The notes below the pieces were generated by a model, which saw only the letters and a program-made list of their open reading frames with translations, made no database searches and was not told the origin of the DNA. 64,000 nucleotides of DNA, from positions 34,262,556 through 34,326,555 of the forward strand of contig OY754972.1 of the NCBI GenBank assembly GCA_963576475.1, given 5' to 3'. Shown here one piece after another: positions 11,150 to 22,759 of this stretch. Both the position numbers and the translations under genes were made by a program. Position 1 is the stretch's first letter. Each line of letters opens with the position of its first letter. The stretch is from Molanna angustata. Its lineage: Eukaryota > Arthropoda > Insecta > Trichoptera > Molannidae.

Positions 11150-12663
11150 CATTTTTTTTTTTTTTTTTTATTAGACAAAACATACGTTTACAAATATTTG
11201 GTTACATATATCATTATATTTATATTTCCTTTCCTAATTTAAGCTAGAAGCTTGTGTTTAGGAAAGCAGCAGCTCTTTGCTTACATTATATGAATACTTC
11301 ATTATTAAATCTTATAAAATATATAAAACAAATCAATTAACAATTATATATAAAAAAGGACACAATTTCAGAACAAAATATATAAAGAACAAAAAAAAAA
11401 AAGAAAATACATCCAAAATCAAAAAAACACCAACATTAAAATTACAACAGGTACATAGAAAAATAAAAATTAACCACAAAAATAGCAATTTTATAGAATG
11501 GAATATGAGGGAGAGTGTTTCAAAGTGTCTTGAGTTTATCCTTAAATAATTTGTAATTTGTTTCTGTTCTAATATTTATTGGTAGGTTGTTAAATAATTT
11601 AATGCCTTTATATATATAATGATGCTGTGCTGTAGTAGTTCGAAATAAAGGTGTCGTGAGACCTCCTATGGTGCTATTTCTAGTACTAATATTTGTGTCT
11701 GTGTGTATATTGTTGCTGATTTCTTTATGTATTTGTAGCAATGCGATTTTGTTGTATATTTTTGAGAGTGGCGGGACTGGAAAAAGTTTGAACACATTAT
11801 TAGTTGGGAAGTCATACGGTTTTTTTAGTATAATTTTTATTAAAATTCTCTGTATTGTTTCAAGTGGCAATAATGATGACTTATACGAACCTCCCCATCC
11901 AATAATACCGTATTGTAATACCGTGTGAGCTAGTGCAAAGTAAATGTTTTTTAGCGAGTTCAGTGATACAGTGTTCCGTAGTCTATAGAAAATGTAAATC
12001 AACTTTCTCATTCTAACTACGGTTGAATTTATTTGAGATTTCCATTTAATATTGTTATCTATTATAATTCCAAGATATTTTATGCTCGATTTACCAGATA
12101 TGTCAATACATTTTGAATCGCAGTTTATATATCCTAGCAAGCACTTTCGATGATGAACTTTGATTGTAATATTTATATTTGCAATACTTTCCGTTAGGCT
12201 ATAGGGTATATAATAGGTTTTTTCGGCATTTAATGATAGTAGATTTTTATCGAACCAGGTTTTCAACATATTTATTGAGCTATTTGCTATTAATTCTATC
12301 TCTTTCCATGTGTTTTCTTCAAAAGTTATAACTGTATCATCAGCATATGATATGATCTTTCCACCAATTGGTATTTTAAGCATTTCATTTACATATAAAA
12401 TAAACAATATTGGACCTAATATTGTTCCTTGTGGAATTCCAAATTCTATTATTTCTGGTTCACTTAGTTCATCTTTTATTTTAACTTGTTGTGTTCTTTG
12501 GGATAAATAGCTTTTTATCCATGCTTTAGCTTTTCCACTGATTGCTATATTGTTTAACTTATTTATTAAAATTGAATGCGAAACACTATCAAACGCTTTG
12601 CGTAGATCTATAAATATACTTAAGCATTTTTTTCCTTTGTCTAAGGCTGCATGCCCGTCTAAC
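11150..12663 (-). mobile_element. 5'-truncated LINE (CR1/Jockey-like) with poly(A) tail
   Basis: Minus-strand insertion. A T-run at 11152-11170 on the plus strand is the poly(A) tail; the 3' untranslated region spans 11171-11519, and the coding part (separate entry) stays open to the truncation point near 12663. I could not find a convincing target duplication: the flanks GGCAAC (left) and TCTAACTAG (right) do not match. Confidence 0.85.
11520..12663 (-). CDS. Reverse transcriptase, C-terminal two thirds, of a LINE
   Basis: Reading 12663 down to 11520 gives about 380 codons without a stop. Motifs in order: FIDLRKAFDSVSH (motif A), FGIPQGTILGPILF (motif B), SYADDTVI (motif C, catalytic YADD), IKYLGIIIDNNIKWKSQI, and a C-terminal LFRTTTAQHHYIYKGIKLFN.LP region. 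It would copy element RNA at nicked chromosomal DNA. The N-terminal endonuclease and first RT motifs are missing because of 5' truncation; an in-frame TAG lies just beyond the open region near 12667. The intact frame suggests a fairly young insertion. The clade is inferred from motif spelling. Confidence 0.88.
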
Positions 12664-12729
12664 TAGAATATATTACTTATAAGTAAGACTCATAAGTAAT
12701 ACATTGTCGAATTTGCTGGTTCATATGTC

Positions 12730-13110
12730 GTACTATACACGTGTTTGTATTTTTTTTTATTTTTAAAACTATAAAAATTAAATAAAAAACAAAACATACA
12801 ATCAAGATACCAAATTATCCTAATACAAAATACAAAAGTGGGGAGAAATGCGCAATACAAATCAACACCCACAGAGCCACACAACATCAGGGTGTCCCTA
12901 TCACTAGATTTCCTAGAATCAATCGTTTGAAAGTGGACACCGGATTATGAAACACATCAAGATCCGATACAAGCCTTGACAAACTATTATATGAGCTCAT
13001 CATTCGGCTTATAGGACAAAACTGTCCCACATTGGTTCTATACCTTTTCAGACGAAACACTTCGCTGCATCTTAATCTATTATTTGCATGAAAGTTTAAC
13101 AATTCTATGT
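12730..13110 (-). pseudogene. LINE C-terminal tail and 3' untranslated region
   Basis: Minus frame 13102-12887 encodes RTNVGQFCPISRMMSSYN, then SDLDVFHNPVSTFKRLIL. The RTN.G.FSP..RM...YN and LD.F....FKR.I pattern is a typical LINE ending. The following untranslated region (12886-12745) is T/G-rich on that strand and ends in an A-rich run. Only about 70 codons survive, without internal stops. Confidence 0.65.
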
Positions 13111-13114
13111 CATA

Positions 13115-13480
13115 AATCTAATAAATACATACATATATACATATATACATACCATCACGCCATGTCCCTTACGGGGTAGGCTGAGAGAACCGAACGCCAC
13201 TTACTTCTATCTTGACATACATTCATCGCCTCGAAAACATTCATACATCGTCTTATACATGTTCGTCTGTTGTTCACGCTTCTAACATTTCCGTCTTTCA
13301 AAATACCGTTCACATGGACGTGCCATCCCTTCCTTGGGCGGCCCCGACCTCTCTTTCCATTCCTGTCCGCAATGTATATTTTCTTCGTCAGGCGTTCCTC
13401 ATTCATTCTCCCCATGTGGCCAAACCATCTCAATGTGTTCACTTTCATTCTATTAATAACATCTTTCTTTATCCTATCTA
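13115..13480 (-). pseudogene. RTE-like LINE C-terminal tail with (ATGT)n 3' end
   Basis: The 97-codon minus frame (13448-13155) encodes LRWFGHMGRMNEERLTKKIY, RGRGRPRKGWHVHVNGILKD, then RCMNVFEAMNVCQDRSKW and AYPVRDMA. WFGHM.RM followed by GRPRK.W is the usual C-terminal domain of this LINE group. The 3' tail is a run of ATGTATGTATATATG at 13123-13150. Relatives are at 36.72-36.93 kb (minus) and probably 62.85-63.05 kb (plus). The open frame implies modest age. Confidence 0.82.
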
Positions 13481-13670
13481 AATCTAATAAATAAGGCCGA
13501 AAATGTTTTATGAGATGCAGTAACTAAAAAAATTAAAAATATCTACATATATATGACGGAAAATGTAATCAAAAACACGAATCAAATAATACTTATTTGT
13601 ATGTAATTCTGTTAATATCACATATGTAAGTAATTAAGCTTTAATTCACAAAATTATTCCCTTTATTTTC

Positions 13671-13856
13671 GATGGGTCGATGGCAGAGCGGTTAACGCGC
13701 TGGGTTAGTAATCCAGTGGTCGCGAGTTCGAATCCTGCCTCGACCGATTTCGTTCACCTATAGCTCAAGCATTTATGCTTAATTTTGGGAGTGTAGGAAG
13801 ATGTATATGTACTTTTTTAACAATATATTCATTAAAAAAAATAAAAGAAAAAAAAA
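13671..13856 (+). mobile_element. tRNA-derived SINE, family 1, complete-looking copy
   Basis: A 5' tRNA-like head starts at 13671: A box TGGCAGAGCGG (13681-13691), an anticodon-type arm CTGGG-TTAGTAA-TCCAG, and B box GAGTTCGAATCC (13724-13735), followed by CTCGAC that pairs with the GTCGA at 13676. The body contains AAGCATTTATGCTTAATTTT and AGGAAGATGTATATGTAC and ends in an A-rich tail. RNA polymerase III would transcribe it from the internal boxes. Three other copies lie at 9.7, 25.1 and 35.1 kb. I do not call it a functional tRNA because the head has stem mismatches and continues into the shared body. Confidence 0.9.
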
Positions 13857-14425
13857 GCTTATGTCATCTCAAAAAAAACATCATCCATTATAAGAACAAC
13901 TCTGTATAATGCAATTGATAAGTTTGGTTAGTTTTATTGGACAATTGAAAGTAATGTTATTGCTATAGTATAAAATGAATGTTACTTCTGGGATCATATA
14001 ACGTGCTTTTAAAGTGTTTACAATGGATCAACCCTCTGGGGGTGAAGTTTTTTATTCATTCTCAGTTTTGTTTTCCTAATATGCTGATTTCTCTCACTAG
14101 AACTTGAATCCATCATGACATCAGTTATGTTCTAACAATGGCTTTAACATAATAATATATGATACTAAGATTACGAACGATACGTAATATAAATGTTATT
14201 TAAAACGTATTTTTAGTCTTTTTTTATTACAAAGAATGATAGGCAACGGATTAGAATAGTGCTTCCACTCTTTTCACTCGTTTCGGATGTACCATAATAG
14301 CCAGGTAATCGAAAATACATAACTATAACACGCATAATAACATCTCACATACATATTTATCGTAGGTACCTACACTAGTTGCCATATTACGGTATACCAG
14401 ATTATATTTGTATGACAAAAAAAGC
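13857..14425. other. No recognisable feature
   Basis: AT-rich spacer between the SINE and the family B insertion. Confidence 0.4.
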
Positions 14426-15035
14426 ATTAAAAGATGAATATTTTTATTATTGCATATGCGCAAACATTGGATTTTTTTCCATGTCGGGAGTCAAAGATAT
14501 TTTTTAACAGATTTTTAATTATCTCAATAGAGACGAAGTTGGAATATTTCTTGTAGGAGAACCGGGAAATCAATGCACCTACAGGGCTTACGACCTGTCA
14601 TCGGCTGGTTTACGTGATCACTTTATGGGCTTGCGCAACGTTCACCAATTATGCCTTTTTAATGAGATATAAGAATTGTAGCTTTCATTATTTACAAAAA
14701 ACCAATTCTCTCAATAGATGGCGTTACAACAAAATAAATAAAAAATAATAAGATTGTTGTTCATAATTTCACCCATAGATGGCTGTAGTAAAAATTCCTT
14801 ATTTTCAAGCGAAAGAAATTCAGTATTATAATATATAGAACTTTCAAAATTGAATTGATAGGGATCTCATTAAAAAGGCATAATTGGTGAACGTTGCGCA
14901 AGCGCATAAAGTGATCACGTAAACCAGCCGATGACAGGTCGTAAGCCCTGTAGGTGCCTTGATTTCCCGGTTCTCCTACAAGAAATATTCCAAATTCGTC
15001 TCTATTGAGATAATTAAAAATCTATTAAAAGATGA
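14426..15035. mobile_element. Family B long-inverted-repeat element with 12-bp target duplication
   Basis: The element spans 14438-15023 and is flanked by a perfect direct repeat ATTAAAAGATGA (14426-14437 and 15024-15035). It has about 75 bp of unique left sequence (GCATATGCGCAAACATTGG...), then an inverted repeat of roughly 150 bp: 14512-14670 against 14865-15022, sharing AATTATCTCAATAGAGACGA, GGAGAACCGGGAAATCAA and GTTTACGTGATCACTTTA. The central ~190 bp are AT-rich. There is no coding capacity. Other copies: 54.86-55.39 kb (also with a 12-bp duplication), 52.26-52.56 kb (partial, opposite orientation), and a left-end fragment at 57.25 kb. Confidence 0.9.
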
Positions 15036-15060
15036 TTAAAAGCACGATTAATTTTTCTTT

Positions 15061-15138
15061 TATTTCTGTGGATATATCGCAGGTTTTATTTCTGTGGATA
15101 TATCGCAGGTTTTATTTCTGTGGATATATCGCAGGTTT
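15061..15138. repeat. 26-bp tandem repeat, three perfect copies
   Basis: TATTTCTGTGGATATATCGC begins at 15061, 15087 and 15113; the three units are identical. Confidence 0.97.
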
Positions 15139-15715
15139 TAACTATGTACTCGTAGTTTGAATAATTAGTTTTGAAATAATGCGTTACATGACATGTGTTT
15201 GAAAAAATAACGCATCAAAAATAAAATTATCAGGAAATTAATTATAAGGATGAAAGAGTTAATATGTAGATATTTATATCGTTAACATACATATGTATAT
15301 ATCTCGGACACATTACGTCAATGGAAAATGTGATAATCCAGTGATGTTAGTATCATGAGATCGAGTTAAGAGTCTGGGAAATAGTACATAGGTACCTACC
15401 TACTGGTCTAAGGTCGACAATGGATTGCTCCCAAGGGAGTAGAGCTTTATCTCCTCTCAATTCTGTTATCCTAATAAGCTGATTCCAACGCAACAACTAC
15501 CCTTCCTTTTCTTCTATTATTCAGGAATACTTTGAACAAGGATACACGAAGTAGGTATACTGGGCCGCGTGGGCAGGACCAATTAAAATCCTTTATATTA
15601 GGAATACATAAGTGTACCTACAGTCTAAAATTATTATAATATTATACATATTTTAGGTCAAACATTCCGTTGACTTTAATATTATACCGTGTGCATATCA
15701 GCAAAACCAATGAAT
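15139..15715. other. No recognisable feature
   Basis: AT-rich spacer; no coding or repeat signal recognised. Confidence 0.4.
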
Positions 15716-15872
15716 TAATTCAAGTATCTATAGAGATATTTTTATTCTCCACTACGCACAACGGAATAGTGGAGAGTTAATAATTTCACAAAATAATTTT
15801 TAAGAGTAAATTTTTTACATCGATTTCTCAACGGGTATCATGCAAATAGTACACAGTTTTAGTATACACAAT
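15716..15872 (+). repeat. Family G dispersed repeat, copy 1
   Basis: TCTATAGAGATATTTTTATT, CTCCACTAC, TTTTTTACATCGATTTCTCA and ACGGGTATCATGCAAATAGT align in order with 45.46-45.64 kb. Ends and mechanism are unknown. Confidence 0.5.
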
Positions 15873-15879
15873 ATCTAAG

Positions 15880-16115
15880 GGGACTCTCAATAGTTTGATA
15901 CATCATCTCCATAGATCAAGCTACGATATTACGATTAAGCTGTCATTATATTCAGGGAAGGAAAAAAAGAATGACCTCATTATTATCCTTTCTTGACATA
16001 CATGTTTTGTATTCTTCTTGTGCCGCTTCTAGCGGAGGTTGGTGACCATCACACGTTTTGTATAGAAAGCAAAATAGCTATCTTAAAATATTGAATAATT
16101 TGTATTGAAGGATTT
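15880..16115 (+). mobile_element. Family A 3'-part fragment carrying a 42-bp insertion
   Basis: CAATATCTAAGGGGACTCTC, AATAGTTTGATACATCATCT, TTTCTTGACATACATG and TTTTGTATAGAAAGCAAAAT follow the order found at 27.69-27.85 kb. The element is interrupted at 16013-16054 (separate entry). It lacks the extreme 3' end. Confidence 0.6.
16004..16063 (-). mobile_element. Minimal 42-bp LINE 3'-end insertion with 9-bp target duplication
   Basis: GTTTTGTAT occurs at 16004-16012 and 16055-16063. The 42 bp between (16013-16054), read on the minus strand, are the end of a LINE: GTCACCAACCTCCGCTAGAA then a GCGGCACAAGAAGAA tail. Family A elsewhere reads straight through this point, so the duplication is real and the insertion is an extreme 5' truncation. 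Confidence 0.8.
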
Positions 16116-16389
16116 ATACATATTTTGGTATGTATTCTTCAACTGGATCTTATGCGTAAATCGCAAGTAGTGATTAATCAAAAAATAATAAAAAAAATTC
16201 AATTGTTCAATTTTGCTACCGTGCACACCATATGTATATGTATACCTAATACCTCTTTATGTTTAACAATTAAAGTGTATCTGAATGTCAAAGTACTGTC
16301 ACTGTGTAGGTTATGAATTCTTGATGAAGTATAAAGTAGTAGGCAGAAACGTATATATGTTTATAACTATGATACCTACTGTTATTTCT

Positions 16390-16605
16390 ATAACCTTACT
16401 ACCTTACCAGTCGTATTCCTCAATGCTGAGGGTCGTGGCCATCGTGTACTATGCTGCGGAACATTGGTCTCCAGCGATTCCTATCTGCTGGCAGATGGAT
16501 GGCTCTATGGAGTAATGTAGCAGGAATATTTTGCCTTATTTGGTCGATCCGACGCATCAGCGAGCTGCCGCTCTTATTTTTATAACAAAGAATACTATAT
16601 TTTTC
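16390..16605 (-). pseudogene. LINE C-terminal tail
   Basis: The minus frame encodes RRIDQIRQNIPATLL, then ADRNRWRPMFRSIVHDGHDP and a stop. The ADR.RWR..V..V..GHDP ending is common to one group of insect RTE-like elements. About 60 codons remain, open. The upstream border lies near 16605. Confidence 0.65.
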
Positions 16606-19206
16606 TAAAATACTCACAATTTAATATTTTTTTTATTTTCTTTATTCATATAACAAAATATACGAACATACAAAATTTTTACATTAATTATTTTACAATT
16701 TGACCTCCGTCTTAAAGCTACTTAGCTTCTGTAGAGGGAGAATGTTTCTAAATAAATGACTAAAAAGTGTAAAATAAATAGATTTTTTTTTATTATACCA
16801 GCATATACCAAATTAATTATGCATTTATTAAACGCAATATAAAGTACATACATAATATATTAAACATTATATTATATTGGTTGGGATCTATGAATTAATT
16901 GTTATTTATGTACCTAGTTCACAATATTGATTTGCTTAAAAATATACATATACCTATATGAAATATAATGAAATAATAGGTATATGAAAAAAAAATAATG
17001 AACTTGTATCACAAAATTATATCACATTTCAATTCATAAAAAAGAGTGCAAAAAGATAAGTCGTAGTAGCGTGTACGAAAATTTTATAAACAAATATATT
17101 TTTAGCTAAAATGTAAGCAATTTAGTACGTACTATAGACATTATTCTATGAGTTGGTGTTTATTGTCATATTTCATTGTTATTACTAAATAGGGGAGGTA
17201 TGTAAGACTAAGACCAGTGGTTCGAGACCATGAGCATGATCACCTCGGTCTTGGTCTTGCATTTGCTTGTCACTAATGAAATATTTTAGAAACCTTCTTT
17301 CTTTAATAATGGCCTGTACATAAAAACTGCCTTGATATTTAGTTAACTATCCCAAAATTTTTCTATACTATGTAATTTCACAAAATGTGGCAAGTTGTGG
17401 TGTGAAGCAATGAACGATATTATATATTTTCTTAATAGAAATATAAACCGTTGAATAAATTAAATAATAAAAAGAAATAAATTAAACTGATATTGATATA
17501 AATTGATACAATGATAGCACATATCATTTTGGAATTTACATATACGTCGCTTCGGATGTTGTATTTTTTATATCTCATTTACACATAGTCAGTGCTTCTT
17601 TATTTAAAATCTTTAATAATCATGGCGCAGCTGTGACTTTCATTTATAGCGTGCATTAATTGTGACAAAAGAGATAAAAATTCATTGGTGTTAATATCAA
17701 AAATGATTCCAAAAAATGACATTTGCTTTGAACTACGTACTGCTATATTATATAGTTCAAATAAGACAATATATGTACCTACATCAGAATTACGGACGTT
17801 TTCGTGGATCAAGAAATGGTTCTATGAAAATACGTATTAAGTACCTACAACTTGTGTTTTTGACAAAATTATTACGTAAAAACTTAAAGTTGCATCGGCC
17901 TTCGTTACAAGAACAATAATTCTTATAAAGATCAAAATTACCGGCCCTTTATCTAATAATTTTTTTCTGTTATTAGTTTTCACATTTCACAATGCCAGCA
18001 ATTGACCTGGAATATGGTAGTGTCAGGTAACTTTTCTATCTATAAGTGCCCACTAAGTGTTCCATATTTTGCATTATTTGCTATGGCAATTGCATATAAC
18101 AATAGAAACGGTTGTATTTCAAAAAAAGGCTTGTGGTATCCCAGAACAAAAGAGAGTCTGATCATGGCAGCGATTCACAAAAAGAATGTTGTAAGTCATG
18201 AGATGTTGGTGGCAGAATGAATCATTATTTATTATAGAATTCACTCGAAAAGTTTCTACAGCGGTACGCTTCACTGCTGATTCCTTAGATATTTTTAAAA
18301 CTTTTGCCATTTTTAAAAGTACATTTATCCTCCGACAAACAAAAGTTTTCCTTCAATTTCCAAGATTGATGTAGAACATAAAACCTTAGAGAACTGAACG
18401 AGATCGAGTAGTTTGAGACGAATAGGTATATACATGCAAAAATACAATTTTGTTAATAATTTATGATGATTATTTAGACGATATTTAACAGTACCTACCT
18501 AATTAAAAAAAAACACGTCTTTTATTTTATATTATCATTGTATTTGAGTTCTAAAAATGTGTGCAATTCTTTGTATATTTGTCTATCTTTTAGCCTTAAG
18601 ATAAGAGAAAGAGAACATTGCATTAAGATTTTTGGAAAAACATTTTTGGATATGTTATGATGCACAGATTGCACAGTTGACTCTAGTGCCAGGGAAATAA
18701 AAATGATGAACTTGATTAAAGCAATACGCAAATATTGCAGTTAGTTTAAAGTAAACAAAATATATATCTACCTACCTATCTAGTGTTTATTTTACTGTTC
18801 ATCTTTTGGTTGGAACAAGAAATGGATCTTAAATATATTAATTTTCTATGTTCTATGGCAACGCTTACACTTAGGCTTTACGACAAATTGTTAGTACCTA
18901 CTACATGTCATAACAAACAAGCATTTAACAGACATACGTAAGTAGGTACATATCATCAGCATTATATGAATGTCATGGAGATTTGACAATCACTAATGAC
19001 TGCGGCTCAGTATGTTCTGGTGAATTAGTTTTGACCTTATCAAATTAATATTGCTTATGACAATTTGCACATGGTTAATTGATGCATGATTCAGCCAAAC
19101 CGATGTAGAGACTATTATTCAAATTCATGTCAATTGTGTATATCAATTGAATATATTATATTCATAAAGAGCTTCTTGTAAACCCTGTTTTGTTGTAGGC
19201 ATTTAA
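16606..19206. other. No recognisable gene or repeat over 2.6 kb
   Basis: AT-rich sequence with several short open frames (17600-17919, 18002-18310, 18522-18731) lacking recognisable motifs. A stretch near 16625-16790 resembles a LINE 3' untranslated region in base composition only. One notable hairpin at 17204-17258 is listed separately. Confidence 0.4.
17204..17258. other. Hairpin with 12-bp arms
   Basis: AAGACTAAGACC (17204-17215) can pair with GGTCTTGGTCTT (17247-17258) with one G-T-type mismatch, around a 31-nt loop. Role unknown. Confidence 0.5.
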
Positions 19207-20380
19207 TCTACATATCAATAAAGCAAAGTGTCCTCACTGACTGACATACTCACTCGCACAACCCAAACGGCTAATCGTAGAGAAGTGAAATTTGGAAATC
19301 AAATATAGCTTTAATAATAAAATCTTCCACTAAGGAAGGAATTTTGTGAATTTCAAACAAAAGTGGTTGAAAATTAGGGTTGAAAGTTTTTTTAGAATAA
19401 CGGAAACTAGACGTGATATGAACATGAGATTTTGATATTTTTCCGTTTTTGCATACGTTATAAACCTATAAAAATGGCGTATGGAAACAAGGATAATTTG
19501 TTTGATAAGTGCTAATTAATGAGTATTTATTGGAATTTCCGAAAATCTTTTTTTTAAGAATGGATCAGATTATGTTATTCTGTGTTAAAATAAAGTCAAT
19601 TATAAGGTGTAAAGGGGTGGGGGTAGATAATATGTACATAGTTAAAATAGAGTAAAATATTGTTTTCACAAAAACGTTATAATAAATTGTTATTCACAAT
19701 TATTTTAATGTATTTATACTAAATTAACAAACTTAACACTGAATTGAAATATTTTCGTACATAGTTCGCGAGTCAAAGTCGCGTAATAAAATCACTAACA
19801 CCAAAAAATCCCTTACTCAGCAATAAATATTTTAGAACAAAATATGCGTGTGTAAAAAATACATTTAAGAATACCTAATAATAAAATTATGTATTCTGAC
19901 ATAACAAATTTTTGAAGTCCACCCATTGTCGGTAAGAGATTTTCATCAGAATGACCATCAAATCAGCTATCACCACCACTAAAGGTAATCATAAATAGTT
20001 ATAAGACCATCAGAGTCAAAGTTGTCAGTCGTTACTTCCCGCTGCGTGTTATCATTTTCTTAGTATCACGTATGTCAATATACACGACACTACTATAAAA
20101 ACCCCTTAATTGTTAATAAACAGTAAAATAATAATTTATATTAACAAAATCGTACTTACCAAAGCACTTACATAATGACATGTGACACAAACTGATCCTA
20201 TTGGTTGATTCAAATGAGAGTACATCTCACTTTTAAAATTTTTGTTCGTGCGCATGTTACTATTCTACAATGTGTTTAATTCAAAAATTACCAGTTACAT
20301 TATGTTCGAGTGAACCATTAATGCATGAAATATTATCGTATCAAGTATTAATCTAAAGTAATAAAGCAATCAAAATGTTA

Positions 20381-20394
20381 GTGTCTGTGTGTGT

Positions 20395-20437
<43 letters not shown>

Positions 20438-20438
20438 T

Positions 20439-20497
<59 letters not shown>
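20381..20497. repeat. (GT)n microsatellite
   Basis: Nearly pure GT over about 110 bp with occasional GTAT interruptions. The valine/cysteine-type open frame through it is an artefact of the repeat. Confidence 0.97.
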
Positions 20498-21160
20498 TCT
20501 CACGCCTTCTGAAAAACCAAGAGCATCTAAAAATCTAATTTATGTGCGAACGTGTACCTGTATACCTGATGCAGTGTCACGCTAAAAATAATGCGATAAA
20601 AATGCTGAATTTTAAAAATATTTCAATAATTATTTTTTTCATACAAAATTTTCCAAGTCGTATCTGTCAAAAAAGTGTACATTTTGAACGCAAATATCTG
20701 TTAGTTTAAAAGTTAGAAGTACGTTTTTACACGAAAAAAATTTACTTTCAAGTATAACTTAGCGTTTAAGTGAAAAACATGGTGAATATTTTGTATAATT
20801 ATAATGTTTAACTTATTTTTAAAGTAAGCGTTTTGTACATAAATGCCGCCATTTTAATATCTTTTCATACAATATTTCATTTTCCTACCGAATGAATATG
20901 TTCTTGAAAATAATAAACCTTTGAAATAATTATAATTATGAAATAATAAAATGAAACACAAGACATTACAGCAAGTTTAAAGACGTATATTGTAAAAGTC
21001 TGTTAATTATTAGTAAAGATATAGGCATAATAAAATTGCATAATGTGTATATAATATTTGATATTTCGGACAATTTTCATTTGTATGGCATCGAACAAAC
21101 CAATGTAGGTACCTACATATTATTCAATTCAATTAAATTATTATTCAAAAAATGTCTACA
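20498..21160. other. No recognisable feature
   Basis: AT-rich sequence inside the candidate Helitron; no motif found. Confidence 0.35.
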
Positions 21161-21164
21161 AACC

Positions 21165-21885
21165 TAATTCATCTTCTTCCTCTTCTTTTATGTAGCCCTT
21201 TGGGTGAGTTTTTATACAAACTTATTCCTATTATCTAATTCTTTTTCTTCTTATTTTATGTAGACCTCTGGGACAGTTTTGATACCAACTATTTCTTTTA
21301 ACGTATTTCTTCTTTTTCTAATTTTATGTAGACCTTTGTTGAATTTTGTATAAACTAACTTCCTATAGTCTAATTTTTCCTCTTTTATGTAGACCAAGGG
21401 AGAGTTTTCATGCAAACTTTTCCTTTAGTCTAATTCTTCTTCGTCTTCTTTTATGTTGACCTTTGCGTTAGTTTTTATACAATCTATTTCCTGACGTATA
21501 ATTATTCTTCTAATATGTAGATCTTTGGGTCAGTTTTTATATTAACTACTTTCTATAGTCTAATTCTTCTTTTTCTTATTTTTTGTAGATATTTTGGTTA
21601 GTTTTTATACAAACTATTTCCTTTAGTCCAATTCTTCGTTTTCTTATTTAATGTAGACGTTGGGTGAATTTTATATAAAATATTTCCTATATTTCAATTC
21701 ATCTTCTTCTTCTTTTATGAAGACCATTTGGTCAGTTTTTTATATAATACATTTACTATTGTGTAATTCTTCTATTGCATCTTTTATGTAGACCATTGGG
21801 TCAGTTTTTATTACAAACTATTTGTTATAGTCTTATACTTATTCTTTTTTTTCATTTAGTCTTTTGGGTTAGTTTTAAGTCTTAT
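21165..21885. repeat. Diverged tandem array of ~70-80-bp units
   Basis: The block TCTTCTTTTATGTAGACC...GGGTCAGTTTTTATACAAAC..TTTCCTATAGTCTAATTC repeats about ten times with much substitution; ATGTAGA marks most units. Divergence indicates an old array. Confidence 0.85.
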
Positions 21886-21909
21886 AGTCTATTGTATAGA
21901 AATATTATA

Positions 21910-22560
21910 AACAACATGCACACTTGACGAAAATACATAAAACGAATGGGATCTGACCATCACTAGAATCTTCTCAATACTTTTTTTCAATCGAAATTTA
22001 CACCATTTATTATATCATCATATATTGCTTAATTTTCAATAACTACATATTTGATTTTGATGACAATATAATAAAAAATCGGGGTTGTGGCCATTACTGG
22101 ACTCTTCACAACTTAAATAGTTTTTATATTCAAATTAAAAACTATTTAAGTCTTCTTCTGTAATGTAGATCAGTTTTATTGTGCAAAAATATAATAATCT
22201 ATAGGTGTGCACACTTGACGAAAAATATAAAAACGAATGGGATGTGACCAACACTAGAATCTTTTCAGTACTTTTGTTTATTTAATTTTTAAGCCATTTC
22301 CCATCATCCAAAATTACTAAATATTTAAAACACATTTGCGTTCGATGACAATAAATAAAAATAGGGGTTGTGGCCAAATCCAAACTCTTTACAACGTTGT
22401 CTCTTTATAATCAGTCATATTTAAAACCATTTACCATAGTCCATGCGTGCAAAAATTGTATGTACCTACTTATATATAAAAACAAATGGGTTGTGGCCAT
22501 CACTTGAACATTTTACATCGCTTAAACTCAATTAAATTTCAAACTACTTTTCGACAATAT
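21910..22560. repeat. Diverged tandem array of ~120-155-bp units
   Basis: Units marked by GGGATCTGACCATCACTAGA / GGTTGTGGCCATTACTGGAC / GGATGTGACCAACACTAGAA / GGTTGTGGCCAAATCCAAAC / GGTTGTGGCCATCACTTGAA near 21950, 22085, 22240, 22370 and 22490. CACACTTGACGAAAA recurs at 21917 and 22207, so a two-unit (290 bp) higher-order period exists. Related single motifs occur near 43845 and 45815. Confidence 0.75.
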
Positions 22561-22759
22561 TATATAAACGATTGCTTATTCCTTCACTAATTTACATTCT
22601 TGGCCAACGGCGGGACATAAAAGCTAGTATATAACTATATTTGAAAGCAATTTTTGAGAGCAATTGAGTTAATTTATTTCAATAGGTGTCATATTCGTAC
22701 TCACCGACGAAGCAATCAATTATATCAAGAACCTGGACATTCATATTTGACAAGCTGGA

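Larger units (their letters stand above)
19207..22627 (+). mobile_element. Candidate non-autonomous Helitron
   Basis: The left end reads TCTACATATCAATAAAGCAA then CACTGACTGACATACTCACT and AAACGGCTAATCGTAGAGAA, GTGAAATTTGG, a block I know as a typical 5' region of lepidopteran Helitrons. It is preceded by A at 19206. A plausible right end is CTAG at 22624-22627 followed by T, preceded by the palindrome TTGGCCAA. TC...CTAG between A and T is the Helitron rule. No Rep/helicase coding is seen, so it would be non-autonomous; the interior holds a GT microsatellite and two tandem arrays. Linking these two ends is an inference. Confidence 0.45.

Noticed and set aside
13671..13745. Functional tRNA gene
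   Set aside because: The tRNA-like head has stem mismatches, continues into a body shared with three other copies and ends in an A-rich tail; it is a SINE.
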